From Acidimicrobiaceae bacterium (GTDB taxonomy: Bacteria > Actinomycetota > Acidimicrobiia > Acidimicrobiales > UBA8190): a DNA stretch of 5,004 nt. The notes under the pieces are model-generated. The model was given only the letters and a program-made list of their open reading frames with translations. It was not told the origin of the DNA and searched no databases. Shown one piece after another: positions 1-5,004 of this stretch. Each line of letters begins with the position of its first letter. The first letter of the stretch is position 1. The stretch is from NCBI GenBank assembly GCA_003131945.1, contig PKWD01000173.1, positions 4,764-9,767 on the forward strand, given 5' to 3'. Made by a program: the position numbers and the translations under genes.

Positions 1-731
1 GCCCACTCCTGATGGCGTTCGGGGGCCAGCTCCCAGGGCTCGTCCAGGCCGATGTGCACCCGACGGCTCTGCACCACGGGGACGAGTTGGCCGAGGAGAT
101 CGGTGACGAGCGCGAATGCGTCAGTGTTGGCCGGGTCGAGGGTCATGGGCGATCGCCTGATCCCGAAGACCCATTCGAACCCGTCCGGCGTGATGGCGAG
201 AGGGCGGTAGCGGTCGTGGCGCAGCCAACGTTCGAAATGGCCGAGGGTGTTCTGATTGGCCACCAACTCGATGCCGGCCGACCGGCAGTGGGCGTCGATG
301 GCCCGGAGATCGTCGGGGGTGTAGGGATCGGCGTCACGCCAGACCTCTTCGTGGCCGGCGTAGGCGAAGGTGTGCTCGGTGTAGAGCTGGAGCTGGTTGA
401 GCTTCCATCCGGCCAGCCGGTCGACCAGGGCGAAGAGGGTCTCGATCGTCGGCACCCGGTCGCGGGCGATGTCGAGCATGACGCCCCGCACGGCGAAGTC
501 GGGCCAGTCGTCGATCCGGCAGGCGGGCAGGCTCGTGGCGGTGGTGGCTCCGGCGTGACGGAGCTGGGCCAGGGTGGCCCGGCCGTGGCGGGCCCCGGCG
601 TCGTCGGCCGCCGTGAGGCTGACGCCGTGGTCCGCCACCTCGAGGTGGTAGCCCTCGGCATGCAGGGACCGGTCACGCGCCTCGGTGACCGGTGCGTCGG
701 GAACCCTGGCCCCGTCGGGCGCCAGCACCAA
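1..731 (-). CDS. Family 20-type glycoside hydrolase (beta-N-acetylhexosaminidase-like), 3' end cut off by the window
   Basis: Probable exo-acting beta-N-acetylhexosaminidase that removes terminal GlcNAc or GalNAc. The minus-strand frame is open from above position 800 to the left edge. It reads a GH20b-like N-terminal domain (roughly 680-500, including GYHLEV and GRATLAQLRHAG). The start of a TIM barrel follows (AVRGVMLDIARDRVPT, LNQLQLYTEHTFAY, NQNTLGHFERWL). VHIGLDEPWEL contains the adjacent Asp-Glu pair at 44-39, matching the GH20 catalytic DE of HxGxDE. About 243 codons are visible, so the C-terminal half of the barrel is missing. No signal peptide is seen, so a cytosolic enzyme is likely. 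The start is uncertain: TTG at 731 is the most upstream standard start I find, with GTG at 728 next. The family-like text LLPRPRSLVLAPDG begins upstream of both, near 752. A CTG at 806 overlaps the preceding stop. Family assignment is good; substrate is inferred. Confidence 0.85.
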   Translation of the reverse strand, partial: MVLAPDGARVPDAPVTEARDRSLHAEGYHLEVADHGVSLTAADDAGARHGRATLAQLRHAGATTATSLPACRIDDWPDFAVRGVMLDIARDRVPTIETLFALVDRLAGWKLNQLQLYTEHTFAYAGHEEVWRDADPYTPDDLRAIDAHCRSAGIELVANQNTLGHFERWLRHDRYRPLAITPDGFEWVFGIRRSPMTLDPANTDAFALVTDLLGQLVPVVQSRRVHIGLDEPWELAPERHQEW

Positions 732-802
732 CGAGCGGGGCCGGGGCAGCAGGGCCGGTTCGACGCGCCTGGGGTGAGGCGTGCCGGAGGAGGGTGTCGG
801 CG

Positions 803-1744
803 TCAGCTCCCCGTCCCCCAGAGTCCCTCGGCCCGCAGTCCCTGGCCGACCATCTCGGCCAGCTCCATCCGCACCACGGGGACGTCGTCGGCATGGGTGA
901 CGCCGATGCAGCGCCCGGTTCCCGGCAGGACCCGGACCCGACGGTTGTGGGCGTCGGTGGCCGAGGCGCCTCTCACCATGGCTCCCACCACCTCGGGCAA
1001 AAGGACCTCGGCCTTCGACGCCGGCCCGTCGCCGAGCACCGAACCGTCGGGCGCCAGGTCAGGGTGGACCTCGTTCACGGCGTCGTGCAGAAAGGGCCAG
1101 ATGGCGCTCGTGAAACCCCACAGGTTCATCGACGTCGGGGTGTCGCCGGGGAGCTCCGACGGCTCGAGCCCGTCGTCGGCCGTGATCGTTCCGTCTTGGT
1201 GGCGGGTGACCTGACGCCTCTCCACCAACGTGCGCAGCCAACCTTCGTCGTCGGTCTCGCAGATGCCCCGGGTCAACGGATCCGACGTCACCACCGTGCC
1301 GCCCAGTTGATAGGAGACGAGGGCGTGGTCCGTCGACGTCCTCAGGTGCCCGGCCAGGAGTTCGAGGGCGGGGACACCGTAGATGTCGTCGGCGTTGACC
1401 ACGGCGAACGAACGTCCGCCGATCAGTTCCTCCGCACCGAGCACCGCGTGGGCCGTTCCCAGGGCGATGGCCTGGTGGACCACGGACACGGCCACCGACC
1501 GGGGCCAACATTTCTCCACGTGATAGGCGACGGCCGGTCCGGTGGCCGGTCCCAGGATGAGAACGATCTCGCCGAAGCCGCCACGCTGGGCATCGCCGGC
1601 GTTCAGGTCGATGACCGCCTCCCCGTGCAGGCCGACCGGCGCCAGGGGCTTGCATCCGCCGTAGCGCCGGGCCACACCGGCGGCCAGCATCACGAGGACG
1701 GGCCGCCCACCGGCCCCGTCACCCGCCGGCGTCAGCCCCCCCAT
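803..1744 (-). CDS. Nucleotidyltransferase (sugar-1-phosphate nucleotidylyltransferase-like)
   Basis: A 313-residue GT-A-fold nucleotidyltransferase that probably transfers an NMP group to a sugar phosphate or similar acceptor. The signature loop is at residues 20-32 (LAAGVARRYGGCK), followed by PVG. NADD at 117-120 supplies the metal-binding aspartate region, and IYG follows it. MNLWGF at 206-211 and KAEVLLPEVV at 244-253 match the C-terminal part of a family of stand-alone NTP transferases often found near sugar kinases. The ATG at 1744 lies inside the end of the KAS III gene, giving a 13-base overlap. No Shine-Dalgarno is visible before it, so translational coupling is likely. A second start pair, GTG-ATG at codons 18-19, would cut into the strand leading to the loop and is less likely. 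The gene ends at TGA 805-803, next to the GH20 gene, which suggests an amino-sugar substrate. The actual nucleotide and sugar cannot be read from the sequence. Confidence 0.88.
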   Translation of the reverse strand: MGGLTPAGDGAGGRPVLVMLAAGVARRYGGCKPLAPVGLHGEAVIDLNAGDAQRGGFGEIVLILGPATGPAVAYHVEKCWPRSVAVSVVHQAIALGTAHAVLGAEELIGGRSFAVVNADDIYGVPALELLAGHLRTSTDHALVSYQLGGTVVTSDPLTRGICETDDEGWLRTLVERRQVTRHQDGTITADDGLEPSELPGDTPTSMNLWGFTSAIWPFLHDAVNEVHPDLAPDGSVLGDGPASKAEVLLPEVVGAMVRGASATDAHNRRVRVLPGTGRCIGVTHADDVPVVRMELAEMVGQGLRAEGLWGTGS

Positions 1745-2658
1745 CGTAAGACGGCACTGGCCCAGGTCATCCCCCCGCCGAACCCCGACATCAGCACGGT
1801 CGCCCCCGGTTGGAGGAGCCCCGTCTCGAGGGCGTCGGCCAGGGCCAGGGGAATCGAGGCCGACGACGTGTTCCCGTAGCGGTCGATGGTGACCACGCAG
1901 CGCTCCTCCGGGATCCCGAGACGTTCACGGGCGGCGGAGATGATGCGGGCGTTGGCCTGGTGGGGGACGAAGACGTCCACGTCGGCCGCCTCCAGACCGG
2001 CCCGGCCGAGCGCGGCCAGGGATGAGTCGACGACGGCCCGCACGGCGTGGCGGAAGATCTCCCGGCCGTTCATGAAGAGGTAGCCGCCGGTGTCGCACTT
2101 GAGCAGGTGCCGCAACGAACCGTCGGCCCCCAGGTCCCAGGCGAGGAGCTCGCCGGGACCTTCCGTCGCTTCGAGCACCACGGCGCCGGCACCGTCGCCC
2201 ACGATGACGGCCAGGCCGCGGTCGTCCCAGTCGGTGATGCGCGACAGGGTGTCGCTGCCGATGACGAGGACACGCCGGGCGCCGGCGCGCACCATCCCGT
2301 GGGCGGCGACCAGCGCGTAGACGAATCCCGAGCACGCCGCGTTGAGGTCGAAGGCACCACCGGCCATTCCCAGTGCGTGCTGGACGGTGGCCGAGGTCCC
2401 CGGCACGAGGGCGTCGGGCGTGGTGGTGGCGAGTACCAGGAGATCGATCTCTTGCGGTCCCCGACCGGCGCGCCCGAGCGCCTGGCGCCCGGCCACGATG
2501 GCCAGCTCCGAGGTGGTGCCTCCGATGTGCCGCTGCTTGATGCCGGTCCGTTCGGTGATCCAGGCGTCGCTCGTGTCGAGGGTGGCCGAAAGGTCCTCGT
2601 TGGTGACGATCTTGTCGGGGAGGCCGATGCCCCAACCGGTGATCACGGCTCCCGGCAC
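1732..2658 (-). CDS. fabH: 3-oxoacyl-[acyl-carrier-protein] synthase III (FabH-like)
   Basis: A 308-residue KAS III, the usual FabH length. FabH condenses an acyl-CoA primer with malonyl-ACP to start fatty-acid synthesis in the cytosol. The full catalytic triad is visible: Cys109 in NAACSGF, His233 in PHQAN and Asn263 in YGNTSSAS. Other FabH landmarks are DAWITERTGI at 31-40, GDGAGAVVLE at 154-163, FMNGREIFRHAVR at 195-207 and the C-terminal GFGGGMTWASAVLRW. The start is GTG at 2658, 3 bases after the thiolase stop, with AGGGGG 8 bases upstream. No acyl carrier protein, FabD or FabF gene is adjacent, so this may be a specialised or second FabH rather than the main fatty-acid synthase copy. 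It could instead prime a polyketide or other acyl product. The KAS III fold and chemistry are secure; the physiological substrate is not. Confidence 0.93.
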   Translation of the reverse strand: MPGAVITGWGIGLPDKIVTNEDLSATLDTSDAWITERTGIKQRHIGGTTSELAIVAGRQALGRAGRGPQEIDLLVLATTTPDALVPGTSATVQHALGMAGGAFDLNAACSGFVYALVAAHGMVRAGARRVLVIGSDTLSRITDWDDRGLAVIVGDGAGAVVLEATEGPGELLAWDLGADGSLRHLLKCDTGGYLFMNGREIFRHAVRAVVDSSLAALGRAGLEAADVDVFVPHQANARIISAARERLGIPEERCVVTIDRYGNTSSASIPLALADALETGLLQPGATVLMSGFGGGMTWASAVLRWGG

Positions 2659-2661
2659 GGA

Positions 2662-3828
2662 TCAGGCCCCCTGGAGGACGTGGATGCCCACGACCGCCGC
2701 GTCACCGGAGATGATCCCGCCGGTGTTGACGGCCACACCGATCCGGGCCCCCGGCCGCTGGCGACCGACGGCGCGGCCGAGCAGCTGGTGCACGAGCTCG
2801 GCGATCTGGCACAGACCGGTCGCTCCGAGGGGATGGCCCCGGGCCACGAGCCCACCGCTCGGATTGACGCAGACGGCGCTTCCGTCGATATCGGTGTCCC
2901 CGGCCACCGTGGCCGCACCGGCTGTGCCCGGTGGGAAGAAGCCGAGCGACTCGAGGGCGTACAGCTCCTCGGCGCTGGTGGCGTCGTGCAACTCGATCAC
3001 GTCGACGTCGGCCGGCCCCACTCCGGCCTCCTTCCACGCTTCGGCCACGGTGTCTTCGAGGCGCTTGTGGTACTCGAGGTCACCGTTGCCCGATCGCAGG
3101 ATGCTGGCCCGCACACGGGGGGCCCCGCGGACGGGACCGGCCATGAGCACGGCGGCGGCGGCGCCGTCGGTGAACGACGAGCACATGAGCCGGGTGAGCG
3201 AGCCGGCGACGACGGGCGCGGCGAGCACCTCCTCGACGGTGACCGGCGTGCGGAACTGCGCCAGAGGGTTGCGCGAGGCGCAGCGGCGGGCCTTGGCCGC
3301 GGCGGCGGCGATCTGGTGGACGGTCGTCCCGAGCACCTCGATCTGGTGGCGCACCCACTGCGCGTTGAGCCCCATGAGGACGCTGCCGGCCTTGTTCTCA
3401 ATGGTGGCCCGTAGGTGGGCGCGTTCGTCGGCCGGCAACCCGTCTTCGATGCCGGCGATCGTCTGCTCCCGGTCACCGGTCCACATCTTCTCGACCCCCA
3501 CGACGAGCACGGGGGACTGGCCCGCTCGGGCCCCCATGACGGCCACATGCATGGCCGAAGAACCACCGGCACACGAATTGTCGACGTTCACCACTCCGGC
3601 GTTGCCGAGCCCGGCGTCGCGCAGCCACGATTGCCCGCGGATGCAGCCCTGATCGCACAGACGGCCGCCGAGCGCATTGGCCATAACGACCAGACCGATG
3701 TCACCGGCCGACAGGCCGGCATCGGCGAGGGCGTCACGCACGGCCTGGCAGGCGAGCGCCTCGGGCGTGAGGTCGCGCCGGTCCATGGTGGTCATCCCGA
3801 CCCCGACGATGCTCACCTCTTGCGTCAC
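2662..3828 (-). CDS. Thiolase-superfamily protein (SCP2-thiolase / lipid-transfer type)
   Basis: A 388-residue member of the thiolase superfamily, a normal length for the family. Such enzymes make or cleave C-C bonds in acyl-CoA thioesters, in beta-oxidation, sterol side-chain breakdown or acetoacetyl-CoA formation. The nucleophile region is VDNSCAGGSSAMH with Cys86. ELHDATSAEEL carries His281, the SCP2-thiolase type of motif rather than the NEAF of classical thiolases. GGLVARGHPLGATG carries His332. The C-terminal CxGGGxG of classical thiolases is replaced by VNTGGIISGD at 367-376, so the second catalytic Cys is absent at that place. The start is GTG 3828 with GAGGT 4 bases upstream. The gene leads the four-gene run. 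No DUF35 (OB-fold/Zn-ribbon) partner gene lies next to it, although such genes often accompany SCP2-type thiolases and Ltp2-like aldolases. Superfamily is secure; direction of reaction and substrate are unknown. Confidence 0.9.
   Translation of the reverse strand: MTQEVSIVGVGMTTMDRRDLTPEALACQAVRDALADAGLSAGDIGLVVMANALGGRLCDQGCIRGQSWLRDAGLGNAGVVNVDNSCAGGSSAMHVAVMGARAGQSPVLVVGVEKMWTGDREQTIAGIEDGLPADERAHLRATIENKAGSVLMGLNAQWVRHQIEVLGTTVHQIAAAAAKARRCASRNPLAQFRTPVTVEEVLAAPVVAGSLTRLMCSSFTDGAAAAVLMAGPVRGAPRVRASILRSGNGDLEYHKRLEDTVAEAWKEAGVGPADVDVIELHDATSAEELYALESLGFFPPGTAGAATVAGDTDIDGSAVCVNPSGGLVARGHPLGATGLCQIAELVHQLLGRAVGRQRPGARIGVAVNTGGIISGDAAVVGIHVLQGA
2667..2672 (-). promoter_or_regulatory. Ribosome binding site for the KAS III gene
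   Basis: On the minus strand AGGGGG stands 8 bases before the GTG at 2658, inside the last codons of the thiolase gene. It supports GTG 2658 over the in-frame GTG four codons later. Confidence 0.65.
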
Positions 3829-3832
3829 TGCG

Positions 3833-3837
3833 ACCTC
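3833..3837 (-). promoter_or_regulatory. Ribosome binding site for the thiolase gene
   Basis: GAGGT on the minus strand lies 4 bases before the GTG at 3828. This spacing is on the short side. The site supports 3828 as the start over the in-frame GTG at codon 5. Confidence 0.5.
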
Positions 3838-3883
3838 ATTTCCGAGTTGTCGGACCCGTCTGACCCGGGGGGTGGGGGAGAGT

Positions 3884-3898
3884 TGACGGGGGACGTCA
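3884..3898. repeat. Short inverted repeat, possible operator
   Basis: TGACG and CGTCA form a perfect 5-base inverted repeat around a 5-base spacer (GGGGA). It lies 56-70 bases upstream of the thiolase start codon. TGAC/GTCA half-sites occur in operators of several TetR-family regulators, but an arm this short is easily found by chance in GC-rich DNA. Regulatory function is a guess. Confidence 0.25.
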
Positions 3899-3901
3899 CC
3901 G

Positions 3902-4096
3902 TCAGGCGGCGAGTCCGGCGAGACTGCCGGCCACCTCTTCGGGCTGTGCCGGGCGGTCGTCGCTGGCGACCACCAAGGAGCCGTTCACGCCTGAGTCGTG
4001 CGTGGCCGGCGGTTCGAAGGGCACGCCTTGAATGGTACCCGGAAGCTCGAGAAGGGCATCGAACGCCGTCCGCGGCACGGTCGAGGGCCCGTCCAC
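3902..4096 (-). CDS. Possible small hypothetical protein (64 aa)
   Basis: An open frame from GTG 4096 to TGA 3904-3902, upstream of the thiolase and on the same strand. I recognise no family. The peptide is mildly acidic with many Pro, Ala and Gly residues, has no membrane segment, no signal peptide and no Cys, and ends in SLAGLAA. About 52 of 64 codons end in G or C, as expected for a real gene here, but chance frames in GC-rich DNA can look similar. There is no clear Shine-Dalgarno before GTG 4096; an in-frame GTG at codon 7 is an alternative. The stop is 73 bases before the thiolase start, so co-transcription is possible. It fills most of an otherwise empty gap, the main reason to list it. 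It may be an unused frame. Confidence 0.3.
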   Translation of the reverse strand: MDGPSTVPRTAFDALLELPGTIQGVPFEPPATHDSGVNGSLVVASDDRPAQPEEVAGSLAGLAA

Positions 4097-4098
4097 GG

Positions 4099-4104
4099 CA
4101 CAAT
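4099..4104 (+). promoter_or_regulatory. Candidate -10 element of a leaderless NifU-domain transcript
   Basis: CACAAT matches four of six bases of TATAAT and ends 6 bases before the ATG at 4111. That is the spacing expected if transcription starts at or next to the A of the start codon. GGAGG at 4105-4109 is only one base from the ATG, too close for a normal Shine-Dalgarno. Leaderless mRNAs are common in actinobacteria. No good -35 box is seen. Confidence 0.35.
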
Positions 4105-4110
4105 GGAGGC

Positions 4111-4434
4111 ATGCCCGAGTTGAGCGACGAGGAACGAAGCACCCGATCGAAGGACCTGAACGAGTTGATCGAGCTCATGCGGCCCGCCGTCCAGAGCGAC
4201 GGCGGCGACCTCGAGCTGGTGGCCTTCGACGTGGAGGCCGGCACGGTCGAGGTCCAGCTGCAGGGGGCCTGCAGCTCGTGCGCCATCTCGTCGTCCACCC
4301 TCCAGGGTGGGGTCGAGCGCATCCTGAAGAGCCGGTTGGACTGGGTGACCGAGGTCATCGGTGGAGTCGACGAGTCGGCCGACCCGTTCGAGAGCGCGGC
4401 CATGGGCTCGGGCGGTTACGTCCCCAAATGGTGA
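4111..4434 (+). CDS. NifU C-terminal-domain protein (Nfu-type Fe-S cluster carrier)
   Basis: A 107-residue protein made almost entirely of a NifU C-terminal domain. It binds or carries an Fe-S cluster for delivery to apo-enzymes in the cytosol. The domain runs from about residue 16 to 85: LIELMRPAVQSDGGDLELV, then the cluster-binding CxxC in GACSSC (Cys54 and Cys57), then STLQGGVERILKSRL. The tail (ESAAMGSGGYVPKW) is outside the domain. It lacks the A-type N-terminal domain of E. coli NfuA and the N-terminal scaffold and ferredoxin domains of full NifU, so it is the small Nfu form. The ATG at 4111 fits the start of the conserved region. The upstream ATG at 4103 is in another frame and stops after six codons. 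It stands alone on the plus strand, convergent with the acyl-CoA dehydrogenase gene. Confidence 0.92.
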   Translation: MPELSDEERSTRSKDLNELIELMRPAVQSDGGDLELVAFDVEAGTVEVQLQGACSSCAISSSTLQGGVERILKSRLDWVTEVIGGVDESADPFESAAMGSGGYVPKW

Positions 4435-4456
4435 CGGCAGCGGCGACGGCCGCATA

Positions 4457-4507
4457 GTCACGGCCGTACCGTCACGGCCGCGGCATGCGACGGCACCGTC
4501 ACGGCCG
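4457..4507 (+). repeat. Three direct copies of GTCACGGCCG
   Basis: The 10-base unit GTCACGGCCG occurs at 4457-4466, 4471-4480 and 4498-4507, between two convergent genes. A related GACGGCCG lies just before, at 4445-4452. The spacing is irregular (4 and 17 bases between copies), so this is not a CRISPR or a regular tandem repeat. Confidence 0.75.
4461..4480. terminator. GC-rich hairpin in the convergent gap, possible bidirectional terminator
   Basis: CGGCCGT at 4461-4467 pairs with ACGGCCG at 4474-4480 around a 6-base loop, giving a 7-bp stem with 6 GC pairs. It lies 26 bases after the NifU-domain stop and 32 bases beyond the acyl-CoA dehydrogenase stop on the other strand. No T-run follows on either strand, so it is not a classical intrinsic terminator, though many high-GC organisms use such stems. 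Confidence 0.4.
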
Positions 4508-4512
4508 CCGCG

Positions 4513-5004
4513 TCAGGCGGCGAGGTCGGAGTCCTCGAGTTGTCCGTAGCGGACGAGGGGCTCGAACAGGTCGAGCACCATGCGGTCGGGGTCGGTGATG
4601 CCGCGCAGCACAGGAGTGGCGAGGTGCCGGGAGGCGAAGCGGCGGGCGATGGCCGCCTTGCGGGCGTCGCCGTCACGATCGAGGGCCCATGCCGCCTGTT
4701 CGACCAGGAGGGCCCCTTCGGAGGCATCGGCCAGCAACTCGGCGAAACGCCGGCTCTGCAACAGGGCGATGTCGTCGCTGGCGCTCTCCAGATAGGACGC
4801 CGCCGTGCGGGCGTCGGCCAGGGCGCCGGCCACGGTGTCGACCGTCGTGGCCAGGACCTTGTGTCCGGCGGCGGTGTCGAGTGCCTGCTCCATCCGGGCC
4901 AGCAGAGCCAGATGGGCCTGTTCGCCGCGCATGGCGCGCCGGACGTCGATGCAGAGGATGTTCTCGGTACCTTCCCAGATGGTGTGGCACTGGGCGTCGC
5001 GCAG
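4513..5004 (-). CDS. Acyl-CoA dehydrogenase, C-terminal part (5' end beyond the window)
   Basis: The last 163 residues of an acyl-CoA dehydrogenase-family flavoprotein, which oxidises acyl-CoA to enoyl-CoA using FAD. The frame is open to the right edge. It begins LRDAQCHTIWEGTENILCIDVRRAMR, the conserved WEGTENI segment near the FAD-binding and active-site region of the C-terminal domain. A long, Ala-rich helical tail follows, of the kind seen in AidB/ACAD10-11-like members rather than the shorter tails of short-chain dehydrogenases. It ends RYGQLEDSDLAA at TGA 4515-4513. The catalytic Glu and the N-terminal domains lie outside the window, so chain-length preference or an AidB-like DNA-associated role cannot be judged. 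An in-frame ATG at 4932 is internal, because the conserved motif lies upstream of it. Confidence 0.88.
   Translation of the reverse strand: MRDAQCHTIWEGTENILCIDVRRAMRGEQAHLALLARMEQALDTAAGHKVLATTVDTVAGALADARTAASYLESASDDIALLQSRRFAELLADASEGALLVEQAAWALDRDGDARKAAIARRFASRHLATPVLRGITDPDRMVLDLFEPLVRYGQLEDSDLAA

Larger units (their letters stand above)
3829..4110. promoter_or_regulatory. Divergent intergenic region between thiolase and NifU-domain genes
   Basis: About 280 bases separate two divergently read genes, so promoters for both the four-gene minus-strand run and the NifU-domain gene are expected here. I cannot point to a convincing -35/-10 pair for the minus-strand run. The region contains a G-rich stretch at 3867-3880, the inverted repeat at 3884-3898 and the possible small ORF at 3902-4096, each listed separately. 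Confidence 0.45.

Noticed and set aside
143..676. Minus-strand 177-codon frame across the GH20-type gene
   Set aside because: The translation is Ser/Pro/Thr-rich noise. The neighbouring minus frame has clear GH20 motifs.
12..1879. Long plus-strand open frames (12-1214 and 692-1879)
   Set aside because: They lie opposite the GH20-type and nucleotidyltransferase genes, have low-complexity Arg/Gly/Pro-rich translations and match no family. They are antisense frames caused by high GC.
2047..3652. Plus-strand open frames of 455 and 436 codons opposite KAS III and thiolase
   Set aside because: The minus-strand genes carry full catalytic motifs, while these translations show none. Length alone is not evidence in GC-rich DNA.
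3415..4110. Upstream extension of the NifU-domain gene in the same frame
   Set aside because: The frame is open back to 3415, but the extension is antisense to the thiolase and Arg/Pro-rich without a domain. The Nfu domain fits a start at 4111.
3825..4461. Minus-strand frames 3825-4403 and 3985-4461
   Set aside because: They run antisense through the NifU-domain gene, which has the CxxC motif and domain pattern on the plus strand. Their translations show no family features.
4457..4507. CRISPR array
   Set aside because: The repeats are only 10 bases with unequal spacers of 4 and 17 bases, far from CRISPR dimensions.

Overview
The window is GC-rich DNA, visibly well over 60% GC, with codons ending mostly in G or C and GTG starts on two genes. 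It is densely coding. It looks like a chromosomal segment of a high-GC bacterium. The mix of an SCP2-type thiolase, a FabH-type synthase, an AidB/ACAD-type acyl-CoA dehydrogenase and an apparently leaderless NifU-domain gene suggests an actinobacterium. Acidimicrobiia-like is my guess; nothing in the window proves the taxon. I saw no rRNA, tRNA, CRISPR, insertion sequence or phage feature.

Layout: positions 1-3828 hold four genes on the minus strand, read from right to left. They are a thiolase-superfamily protein (3828-2662), a FabH-like 3-oxoacyl-ACP synthase III (2658-1732), a nucleotidyltransferase (1744-803) and a family-20-type glycoside hydrolase (about 731 to beyond position 1). The first two are 3 bases apart, the second and third overlap by 13 bases, and the fourth starts at or near the end of the third. 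They are almost certainly one transcript. A gap of about 280 bases (3829-4110) follows. It holds a possible 64-codon minus-strand ORF and a small inverted repeat. A plus-strand NifU C-terminal-domain gene lies at 4111-4434. A 78-base convergent gap (4435-4512) carries three copies of a 10-base repeat and a GC hairpin. The 3' end of a minus-strand acyl-CoA dehydrogenase gene fills 4513-5004.

How the genes may work together: the thiolase and KAS III both act on acyl thioesters, by C-C bond formation or cleavage. The nucleotidyltransferase and GH20-type enzyme point to amino-sugar or sugar-1-phosphate metabolism. Their tight coupling suggests either a simple housekeeping operon or a pathway joining an acyl chain and a sugar; the sequence does not decide between these. 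The NifU-domain protein is a general Fe-S cluster assembly factor. The acyl-CoA dehydrogenase belongs to acyl-CoA oxidation or an AidB-like role. I see no clear previously undescribed system. The most notable points are the mixed lipid/sugar operon, the non-standard active-site residues of the thiolase, the missing ATG start of the GH20 gene, and the small unexplained ORF.
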